Program-made: the position numbers and the translations under genes
Shown here: positions 55,010 through 64,000 of the stretch, in pieces
How the letters are laid out: each line of letters opens with the position of its first letter
How positions within the stretch are numbered: position 1 is the stretch's first letter
Notes under the pieces: model-generated
The model's input: the letters and a program-made list of their open reading frames with translations, nothing else
Told to the model about the DNA's origin: nothing
Database searches by the model: none
Assembly (NCBI GenBank): GCA_022410635.1
Contig: JAJVDF010000219.1
Location: 1,089,877-1,153,876, forward strand
Length of the DNA: 64,000 nt
Source: Tretioscincus oriximinensis
Taxonomy: Eukaryota; Chordata; Lepidosauria; Squamata; Gymnophthalmidae
Reading direction: 5' to 3'

Positions 55010-55293
55010 AGATTCCTGAAGAGGTAGTGGTAGCTAACAGCTTGGATAGTTTCAAGACAGGACTAGACAGGTTTATGAACACCAAGGGTATAAATGGATA
55101 ATAGGATGGATGTCTGGAGCAACAGGCAGGACTCCTGAAATACCATTTGCAGGGAGTCATAAACAGGAGCATATTTTGCTTCCCTCTGTTCAGACTGCCC
55201 ATGTGCATCTGGTGAGCCTCTGGGTGACACAGAATGCTGGACTTGATGGGCTGTGGCCTGATCCAGTNTGGCTCTTNTTATGTTCTTATGTTC
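55010..55293 (+). mobile_element. CR1-type LINE 3' end, plus orientation
   Basis: The stretch 'attcctgaagaggtagtggtagctaacagc', 'aagacaggactagacaggttt', 'acagaatgctggacttgatgggctgtggcctgatcc' ends 'atgttcttatgttc'. It is closely similar to 17780-18180 with an internal deletion. Confidence 0.88.
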
Positions 55294-55803
55294 TTTTTNA
55301 AATATATTTATTTATCCATGAATAAGTTGCATACATTGTTGTCATGATATAATACAATTATTTTATTGTAATCGCCCTTATATCCACCCTCCCATCATAC
55401 CATCTTATCTGTAAGGATAATTGTGTCATTTATCATTTTGTGCAATTCTTTCTCTATTTTTTTTCCAAAATGACTGTACTGCTTGACAGATCCAGATTAG
55501 ATGATAATAATCTGGCCTATTATTGCAACCCTGACAGCAACGATCTGTAAAATTTGGCACAAAATGTGCAATTTGCACTGGAGTTTGATGCCACTTGTGT
55601 AACACTTTTCTTTTAATTTCCTTTAAGTTGTTCATCTTTTCTTTTTCAATGTTGTTAATTATCTTGCTGTATTCTGTGTTGCTAATACCTATGTTTCTTT
55701 GCCATCTTTTAGTGATATCTTCTTGTAATTCTTCTTTTTTGTGGTTTAACATCCTATATAATTCAGATGCCATTTTAGGTTCCATATTTATGACTTTTTA
55801 AAT
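55294..55803 (-). mobile_element. L1 LINE 3' end
   Basis: A T-run at the low-coordinate end (reverse of a poly-A tail) follows the CR1 tail directly. The 119-residue minus-strand frame (55426-55785) ends the L1 ORF2 protein. Confidence 0.78.
55426..55785 (-). pseudogene. L1 ORF2 C-terminal fragment
   Basis: The frame contains KRKVLHKWHQTPVQIAHFVP, then the Cys-His cluster CCQGCNNRPDYYHLIWIC and QSFWKKNRERI. This is the L1 ORF2 end pattern: a KWYLTP-like stretch, C..C....YHM.W.C, then FW. The reverse transcriptase and endonuclease domains are missing, so it is a 5'-truncated copy. The frame is intact over 119 residues, suggesting moderate age. Confidence 0.8.
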
Positions 55804-55849
55804 TTACTTTTGTATATTGGAATCTGGTGTCAAATTGTTCTTGATTTAT

Positions 55850-56185
55850 GTTTGGAACGTCTAGAAGCAATTGGTGGACCAATGTTTGAAACAGGATGCA
55901 GGACTGGATGGACTATGGCCTCCCACATCAGGGCACCTCTTAAGTTTTTAGTATACTTGTGTCTCCAAATGGCATTTGTAAAGAGTTTCTCCTCCTCCTC
56001 CTCCAGAATGGATGAACAAGCAGTATTCCTAAAAACAAATTGCAGGGAGTCGAGAACAGACAAAGATTATGCTTTGTTCTGCATGAGAATGCCCAGGTGC
56101 AATTGGTGGGCCACTGGTGAGACAGAATTCTAGACTATGTGGACTGTGGTCTGATTCAGTAGGGCTCCTCTTATGTCCTAGGATT
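55850..56185 (+). mobile_element. CR1 fragments, plus orientation
   Basis: The stretch 'gaagcaattggtggaccaatgtttgaaacaggatgcaggactggatggactatgg' and 'cccaggtgcaattggtgggccactggtgagacagaattc...gattcagtagggctcctcttatgt' resembles the ends of CR1 copies at 38322 and 61270. Confidence 0.7.
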
Positions 56186-56189
56186 AGTC

Positions 56190-58095
56190 CATCTCAGGGT
56201 GGATCTGACTTATTGGTGCATATCAGCACATCGCCTCATGGCAGATGCAGACAATAACAAGTTCTGCATATTTACAAGGTTTACCGTGCTGCCTTTAGGT
56301 CAATATACAGAGTCTTTGAAAACTTTTGTGGCTTTTCTTTTTAATTGAAGTTGCTGCACGTTTTATACTTTTACTAAACTTTGTATATATATATGGAAAG
56401 CAAATCTCTTCCCTTAAGAAATGAGATTGTTTTTCTGGACTGTGGCTAACCTGCCATTTTCTTGTCATTTCAATTTTTCCCCTTAATATATTCTTTGGCC
56501 TGTGGTTAAATTCTGTGGTGAGGCAGAATACAATGTTTGTTTTATAATGGTGGCAATGACGGTTTCCCCTTGGCAGATGATCTTGCAACTGGCAGGGCAG
56601 AAATAGTGTGACCAAATCTCTGTCACATGGCTGTCCAACTTGCTTTTGGCGTTCGTGCTTCTGCTGAAGCCACCACATGTTCCAGCTAATCTGACAGATT
56701 TTATCTCTTTCTGAATATTGGATCCGGAATAAATGTGTTCCAGTTGGGTTTACAATTTGTGCTTTGTTTATCTCGTTGCATAGTAACAAAAAANCCCCAC
56801 AAAAAAACAGGTTGGAAGCAATAGGAGTCAAATGTAGAAAAAATATGATGAGACTCTATTAACTGAAATTCTGAACTTAATTTGCTTGGGATGGTTGACC
56901 ACTTAGAAAAGAGAGGTGTACATGAAGAAAGAAAGAGAGGGAGAGAGATAGCTGTGGTATAATAAACTAAGCTTGCAATATTATACCTATTTCTTTGGAC
57001 AACCCAGATCTTTCTTGAACCATTCTATCCATTGGGCATAGGAATGATTTTTGCCTGTAGTGCTTCACTACTCCTGAGCAGAGTCAGTCCTGTTCGTAGA
57101 CCATGAGAGAAAGAGTGATGGCTACTGATTAGACATTCTGTGTTCTGTAAATCTGGTTGCAACAATTGAGTTTAAAGTACCACATGTAGAACACAGAAGG
57201 GCTAGAATACAGCATTCACACAGTGCAGGAATGATCGTGGACTGCTTAAACAGAGCCCAGAAAAGGAAACATCCTCTCCCCATGCAGGTACTGTCATCAT
57301 TTCTTAGCTGTTCGGTTTTGGATATTTTTATGGCTATTTTACTGTGCCCATCCTGAGATCCTTGAATGCAGGTTGGGATACAAGCATAAATGTAAATAGA
57401 GAAGTTTAAGACTGGTTCTGCTGTGATCAGGGAATAGGAAGTGCAGCAGTGTGGCAGTAGAGAAGTTCCATTCCAACGGATTGCTTGGACTATTCCCCAG
57501 TCAAAATGGAAATTAGGTCACATTATGTGTGGTTGAAGCACAATTATTTTCATAATCAGAAAGTATTCTTTATAACATAAGGAATAAGCATGCCATAATC
57601 CAAGAATTGTATGCATTTGTATGCCTGTCATTTGTCTTCATGGAAATCGGGGAAGGCATGAAGGAAACTATATCTGTCATACTGTGAATTGGATCATATG
57701 ACACCAATCTATGACACAGTTCCAAGTACCTGGCTGAAAAGGCCACTTCTTGGCCTGATGTACTGCCATGTTTGCATCTATAGATCTGGCTGCACAGATT
57801 GAAATTGGTGCATGGTGTAATCATGAGGAATAGCAGTTTAAGGTTTGTTCCTTTAGAAATTGAATATATTCCTATTCTGCTGTTCATCATCTGTTTCTCT
57901 TGCATAAGAAGGCAACAGGAATGTTGCTTACTTATTTCACTATATTGTGATATTCCAGCATAAAGCTCTGTCTGGACTGCTTTCTTCTGAAATGTCCAAT
58001 CCTATTTATCCAGGTAGGCCAGAATAAATAAGCAGTGCCAGAATTAATAGCTCAGATCTCACCTGAGAACTGAAGCACACAAAGAATCCCACACA
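56190..58095. other. Mostly unique stretch, nothing recognised
   Basis: A purine-rich run (56925-56948) and a retroelement-tail scrap near 57345-57400 are the only patterns noted. The open frames are unsupported. Confidence 0.4.
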
Positions 58096-58119
58096 ATTTT
58101 GTACTGTCTGATTTTTTTT

Positions 58120-58690
58120 NATTTTTGTTACACAGTTTTCTCACAGTTCGTAAAGGGAACATGGGAGTGTGAATATGTACAAATATTCTGGGAAGAAATT
58201 ACTCAGCAGTTGAATATTATATTAGGGTTACAACACATTTGGTTTCCAAAAGAATGCTTCCTATCAAAAGAATGCTTCCTATCAAAAGAATTGATAGGAA
58301 ATGAGTCCAACAATAATGATATATGCCTAATTAAGCAATTTTTAATGGCAGCACAAGTGACAATAGCAAAATATTGGAAAGATAAAAATGGATGGATCCA
58401 TATGGAATTAGTATGAATACATAGTTGAACAACTTTGTGATGTTAATGAAAGATGGGAGTATTTTGAGATTATAGCATAGGACAAAAAAGAGGGTCACCA
58501 AAGATGGTGAAAATTAACAAGAATGGACAAGGAAATCATAGAGGAAGACTATATCAATTAATAGAAATAATTCTGAATAGTTTGAAGTATTGAAGGGTTT
58601 CTAGGGGGTAGGGGTAGGGGAGGCAGGATTATAAGACTGAAGGATGATTTGTTAATAAAACATAGTTCATGTATAACATATTAAAATTTA
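58120..58690 (+). mobile_element. L1-like LINE 3' end with internal 18-bp duplication
   Basis: The plus-strand frame carries EYVQIFWEEITQQLNIILGL and, before a stop near 58414, AAQVTIAKYWKDKNGWIHME, typical of the L1 ORF2 tail (..FW..I...; AA...IA..WK). Between them 'caaaagaatgcttcctat' is repeated in tandem (about 58247-58282), giving KECFLSKECFLSKE. About 270 bp of 3' UTR follow. Confidence 0.65.
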
Positions 58691-59318
58691 TACAATTATT
58701 TCAATAGTGTTTTTTTGTAAATGTGAAAATAACATACTGTATTCTATTGAAAGACTGCAATAAATGAACAGCCCATTAAATAACAACACTATAGTTCGAC
58801 ATTCCACAANAAAAGAGTTTTCTCACACAGTTTTGTACTAATGGACTTTTTTCATCACACAGTATTATAATACTGACATTTTTCTCTACACAGGTTTTTA
58901 CTATAGTTACTTATCTTTCTAAGTATTACTTGGCAAGTTATAGATGCGTTATTTTTGTCAGTCTGCCTTATATACCATCAAATACAGTATATTCTGTAAT
59001 CCTGTTTTCAAAGTGTTGTCACTGCTGTTACTGTCATGGGATACTTGCCCAGTCAACCAGAGATAGTGGTTGAAGTTTCAATGCATCATTAATATGAAGA
59101 GTTAAAAACAACTGTTTATAGGGATCATTTTAAGCAGCGACATTTTGGTGGAATCCAGCAATAACTCTACTTCTTATGTGATGGAGATGTGAACCTTGAC
59201 AACCCTTTGGAGGAAGAAGAAAAAATAAAGGGAAAGGACTTGGACAAAAATTCATGAACAGGGCCTTTTCAGTATTAGATTCAAGATTTTGGAATAGTTT
59301 CCCCATGTGATCTGTATC

Positions 59319-59516
59319 TAGGCTGACCAGATGACCCCTTTTTTTGGTGGGGGTTGAAAACCCATTTTTGGGGTGCCTCCCATTTTTTTCTGAGAAAGAA
59401 ATAATTAAAAAAAATCTCTTTTTGAAAACGTTTTTCTCAGAAAAAACTGGGAGGGACCCCCAAACCAGGTTTTCAACACACACACACCCCCAAAAAGGGG
59501 TCATCTGGTCAGCTTA
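59319..59516. mobile_element. 198-bp palindromic hAT MITE (family G) with 8-bp target duplication
   Basis: The ends are TAGGCTGACCAGATGACCCC and ggggtcatctggtcagctta. The flanks are tctgtatc at 59311-59318 and 59517-59524. The whole element can fold into one hairpin. Confidence 0.93.
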
Positions 59517-59977
59517 TCTGTATCAAGAATTGTCATTGTATACATTCAGAAATGACCTCTGGCTGAAGAAAGCACTTTTCGCCTCTATTGTTCAGTGGCT
59601 GTTTTAAAATTTATCTACTTTGTATTCTGTTTTTATTGTTAATTCCTCATTCATTAATTCATTATACATTTAGATGTATAGGAGTCTTGATGTAGATACT
59701 AAATTAAAAAACTTTGGGACAAGAAAATCTGAGCCCCTAGTCACTTCATCCAGCTTGAATCCCTAAGGAGACCCTATAACAAAATCCTTTGGCATCAAAT
59801 GAAGTAGAGAGAGGCAGCTATAAATGTCACATATTGTGAAGAGAATAAACAAACCATTTTATAGTTTATCTATGAAGATTCTTCCTTTATAGATGTTTGT
59901 AAGACTAGGAGAGAGCGATGTCCTCAGAGATCATAGAAACAAGAAAGCTTTTTTATGAACCTAGGATTAAGCAGCTG

Positions 59978-60082
59978 AGGAGAAGATGAAGACGAAGAGG
60001 AAGATAAAAAGGAAGATAAAAAGGAAGATAAGAAGACGACAAAGAAGAAGNGGAATAAGAAGCGGAGGAGGAATAAAGGATG
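59978..60082. repeat. Purine-rich low-complexity tract
   Basis: A strand-biased AG tract with repeated 'aaaaaggaagat' units (about 60005-60035). Its mirror frames give low-complexity Ser/Leu peptides without meaning. Confidence 0.85.
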
Positions 60083-61254
60083 TAGAATCTGGGAGATACC
60101 AGATAAGAATTTAACCATAGGACCAGAATGGCTCTCATGTGGTCATGTTCAATGACAGAATGTAGCACTAAATGTAAACTAACTTGTTTACATGCTCCCC
60201 CTTGCTCTTAACTTTTCAAACTGCAATGTGGAAACAAACGGGTCATATTGAGGCCTTATATGTATATGCCTAGTAATCCAGTTCAAGGAGCTCAGGAGTT
60301 TATACTGTCTGCATGGAGCTAGAGCCCCCTAATCCAGAATAGTGGTAGAGTACATTAAACAGTAGCAGATCTAGGTCACTAATGTCTCTTTTGGATTAGA
60401 CCATGAGTGAGCATGGAAATGGCAGCAAGAGGCATATGTGTACTATACACTGAAGCACACATTGTCTCAGTTCTAATATTGTCCACCTTGTATAATGCAG
60501 ATAGATGCTAATCTAGATTGAGCAAATCCAAATTTACTAATATAAATTTAACCCGGTACATACATAATGTGTCTCAGGTGATAANACTCATAAATGAACT
60601 CATGCTCTTGGCTCAGAAATGGCATGGAAAGAACCTTGCATATCTGCTGGGAATGTGACTTTTCACATGAGATTTTCCTCTGCTTTTATCGAACAGTTCA
60701 ATCCCATCAAAATACAGCTGGCACTGACAGTCAGAATTATCTAGTCCTTGGATATTTCCTTTCTGAAAAAAAAGGCATAAGGGAAAAGATTTCATAGTCC
60801 ACTGGGGGAAATGATCACAGTGGATGGATGTGGTCCTCCAGACCGCAGCAATTTTGGCTTCAACCACAAAGGGGGGGAAATGTTTAAAAGTAGGCTGTAT
60901 TGTATGTGTGGGGGGGTAGAGGGTAGACAGATGTCTGTGGGCAGAATTCTCCTCCATCTCTGGGGAGCAGATTATTTGGGAAGAATAGACTGTGTGTAGC
61001 TGTGTGTCTCTCTTCATGCATAGCTAGGGCTGCCATGAAAGCTACATGGAAAAGATAATTTCAGCAGATCTTGCAGGCATTATAAGCTGCACCTGCTAGA
61101 ATTTCCTCTTTAGGACACTCATTAAAATGGCAGTTCTCCAGTCCCATTTTGTTACAGCATCCCTTTTAATGGTTCAAGACTCTGGGAAGGAGTGACATAT
61201 GGAAATTCTTTAGATGCCAATTGCAGAGGGATAAAGGTGTGTGAGAGTTTTGTC

Positions 61255-61660
61255 TTTTCCTGCTCAGATACCATTGGCAGGCCATTGTATGAGACTGAAT
61301 GCTGGACTAGATCTTCCTGGATTAGGCCACAATCCATCTCAGTCAGTGCCCCCCATTTTTTTCTCAAGCAGAAGAAAAAGACAAAACTTTCACCCACTCT
61401 CAACATCCTCCAAATGGCATCCTGCCCTGTCACTCCAACCTGGAAGCTGCATCAAGGCTGCTCAGCAACTTGCGTGAGGCTGTTATTCTAATAGTTGTTA
61501 ATACACCGAACTTAGGTATCTATTCTAAATAAGAATATAAGAGGAACCCTGCAGACTCAAACCATGCTCCACTTACTTCTGCATCTTGCCTCACACAGTG
61601 GTCCACCAATTTTTTCTGGGCATCTCAAGCATCAGGAAGCATTTTAGTAAGAATGAAAAA
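61255..61660. mobile_element. CR1 fragments in both orientations
   Basis: A plus-strand end ('tgtatgagactgaatgctggactagat') meets minus-strand text ('aatccatctcagtcagtg...ctcaagcagaag', 'tataagaggaaccctgcagac', 'cacacagtggtccaccaatt'). All are truncated. Confidence 0.65.
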
Positions 61661-63265
61661 GAACCTGCAATGGTCTTATTAAAGCTACTAGTGCCACAAA
61701 AGGTAGCTGTTTAAACACACCCTAACGTAGGCTGCAGTAATCCACTTTCAAGTTGAATTTGCCACACGAAGTTACTCTATAAAGCATCAAATTTTGGGTT
61801 TTGGATCCAATAAACCTGAAAATTAGTAAACTGAGAAAAGCAGCTGTTGAACTGCTTTGTAGGGTTATTGTGAAAAGGTTTTGATATGTTGATAGTTTTG
61901 ATGAGAGAAGGAACCTGATACTGACAGCAAACTATCCAATAGCATTTGGGAGGAGGGACCACTGGACTACCTTTTGACTGCAAAAATCAGAAAATACATT
62001 CTGTCATTCCAGAGTGGCTTGAATGGAGGGAGGCTATGGATCATCCCAATTGGGTGGGTGGCTTGAAGGGAGTGAGGGTATGGATTTTTTAAAAAGTTTT
62101 TTTTAAAAAAAAAAATCTTGATCTTCTGTTACCTGCCCAGGGACCAGTAGTAAAAGGTAGGATACAAATTGCCAAATAAATGAATAAAATATACCAATAA
62201 ACCAGTTTATCTGTAAATCCCAGAATAAACATGTGCAGCTGTGAAGAATCCAGGTGCGTCAGGCAGTATCAGAACAGAGGCAATGCATANTACAATCCAG
62301 ACTTGAAGCACACCCCATTCAGGGATCCTCATGCTCACTGAGATCCAGTCTAGATGTGGCTACACTGCTGCTTACTCTGGAACAAACAATATATCTACAT
62401 CCATAGCAAAAACGTATTACAAGAAGGAGCATGACCTTTCTTATTGGTTATGTAGAAAGATTTGCCTTATAGATACATACGTTCAGCCATCTTGCCTTGA
62501 ATTCAAACCAGCCTGTAATGGATAGACTCTCTGGCAAGCAAAGTACATAATTAAAGTTGAAAGCTCGACACATGACTTATGGCCACATTTAGGTTTGGAA
62601 AAAAACTTTCTAAAATCTGAAATGTATCAAAACTCCTCTGAGCTGGACTTCCTACTGGAAATCTTGTGACATTAAGGCTTTCTCATGAGACAGCTATTTC
62701 CCAGCTGTAATGTCCTGGGAAAAGCTCCAGACATTTGCCTTGGATTTTAGATTGAGGAGCAACTGTGGTCTCTACTACATGGTAGGATACATAACTTTTG
62801 TATGCTTAGGTGCAGCTCCTTGAAAACTTATTAAAAGAACAAATTTTATGTATAGAACACATCCCAAGACTTACCCATCACTGCAAGTTTTCTTGAGAAG
62901 ACTTTTCAGTGTATAACTATAGTCCCTTAGCTTTGAGTTCTTGCCTCGCACAATAGTGAGTTGATTTGCCCTGTATACCAAGAAGCCCTTCTAGCACCAT
63001 AATAATATAGCTATTAAGCCTTCTAGTATCCTCCTATTTATTATGCCCTTTTAATCTAGAATGCATATATAATCATACAAGCAACCATCTAAACCCATGT
63101 CTATTAACAACCTCACCAAAGACCTTTCAAATTGATAAATAACTTAAACACTTCACCCTGAAGCATCAAATTAAAATAAATACAACCCTTATAAAAACAC
63201 AAAAGGTCCTTTAACAGCCTAAGCTCCAGTGGAAGGTTGTTCTACAACTGTAGAGCCATGTCCTA
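61660..63265. other. Mostly unique stretch; a family-X scrap and a retroelement tail
   Basis: A tail fragment sits at 62120-62190 (ggtaggatacaaattgccaaataaatg) and family-X-like text at 62300-62360 (actgagatccagtctagatgtgg). No gene signal was found. Confidence 0.4.
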
Positions 63266-63269
63266 GAAG

Positions 63270-63420
63270 GAAGGCAGTTTTGATGCACTTGACCTCCATG
63301 AATTGATTAAACCCTTTCTTAAAAACATCACTGCCTCATCTGCTAATAAATTTCATAGACTGTTGACTGGATGAAAAAGTATTCCCCCTTGTCCATCCTG
63401 ACCCTACTGTATATCAACTT
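63270..63420 (-). mobile_element. CR1 LINE fragment, minus orientation
   Basis: The stretch 'gacctccatgaattgattaaaccctttcttaaaaacatcactgcctcatctgctaataaatttcatagactg' is a typical minus-strand CR1 end. Confidence 0.72.
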
Positions 63421-63527
63421 CATGTGGTTCAAGTTGTGAAAAAGAAGTCCAGATATTGTTTGAAGGCAGAATCAGATGGAGCTGGGGAACTTCTTGGGCA
63501 TAGATCATGAGAATGAAAAGTACTGAT

Positions 63528-63825
63528 AGCAGGCATGGATAGCTCAGTCGTTTAGGAATTAGTCTCTCGTCTGGGAGATGGGGTTTCGAAGCCCTGTGTG
63601 GGACGTGGGGAGGGGTGAGCACCTTCCACTAGCCTGTAGCTCTAGCCAACCATTCAAAAGCAGGAACTGCAAGAAATTGCAACTGACTGCACGTAGATAC
63701 ATGGGAACCACCAGAGTCTGGTGGGGAAGATAGAATGTGAGCCTTCGGGGAAAATACCCTTGTAAGCCGCTTTGAGTCCCTTTGAAAGGTGAGAAAAAGC
63801 AGGGTATAAGAACCCACTTCTTCTT
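63528..63825 (+). mobile_element. tRNA-derived SINE (family 1), full length
   Basis: The head 'gcaggcatggatagctcagtcg' (A box) and 'gggtttcgaagccc' (B box) start the copy. Next come 'agctctagccaaccattcaaaagc', 'gaagatagaatgtgagccttcgg' and the tail 'gccgctttgagtccctttgaaaggtgagaaaaagcagggtataagaaccc', ending in (TTC)n. Confidence 0.93.
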
Positions 63826-63924
63826 CTTTTCTCTCTCTTTTCTCTCTCTTTTCTCTTCTCTCTCTTCTCTTCTCTCTCTTCTCTTCTCTCTCTTCTCTTC
63901 TCTCTCTTCTCTTCTCTCTCTTCT

Positions 63925-63984
<60 letters not shown>

Positions 63985-64000
63985 TCTCTCTCCTCTCTCT
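63826..64000. repeat. (TTCTC)n-type microsatellite running to the window end
   Basis: The SINE (TTC)n tail passes into units of 'ttttctctctc', then about 14-15 bp units 'ttctcttctctctc', then pure (TC)n. It continues past the window edge. Confidence 0.95.

Overview
The window is vertebrate genomic DNA. It is AT-rich, spliced and dense in retroelements, and it carries about a hundred single N calls plus one 357-base gap (53156-53512). The repeat mix suggests a squamate reptile, probably a lizard or gecko: CR1-type LINE tails, BovB/RTE, L1, a Penelope-like element, hAT and Tc1-like miniature elements, and two tRNA-derived SINE families. The species assignment is inference. No bacterial or viral gene organisation is present.

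Region 1 (1-about 11430) is the 3' two thirds of one protein-coding gene, COPS8 (COP9 signalosome subunit 8), on the + strand. Six coding exons were placed by protein match, AG/GT splice sites and consistent phases: 68-116, 2606-2738, 5278-5385, 6427-6489, 7643-7684 and 10083-10162. They cover roughly residues 50-209 of the 209-residue human protein. Exons for about the first 49 residues lie upstream of the window. The introns carry CR1 fragments, one tRNA SINE and a long-armed palindromic MITE.

Region 2 (about 11430-64000) holds no recognisable host gene. It reads as a gene-poor intergenic stretch filled with mobile-element remains. The notable items are:
- A 42-44 bp minisatellite (11540-13380) split by a SINE with a clean target-site duplication and by a 5'-truncated Penelope-like element. 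That element keeps a GIY-YIG endonuclease end and a hammerhead ribozyme with an intact core. A second, mutated hammerhead copy lies at 16098-16137.
- A 1170 bp hAT element (19252-20421) with a perfect 8-bp target-site duplication and a surviving BED-finger exon.
- A palindromic hAT MITE family, three copies of which have perfect 8-bp duplications.
- A solo-LTR-like element (46655-47469) with a 5-bp duplication that contains nested MITEs.
- Large fold-back elements at 20880-21345 and 43445-44030.
- GAA/TTC microsatellites seeded by SINE tails, one of which coincides with the assembly gap.

The only genes acting together here are the exons of COPS8. The rest is a record of nested transposition. 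Stretches not listed individually showed no coding, RNA or repeat signal that I could support.
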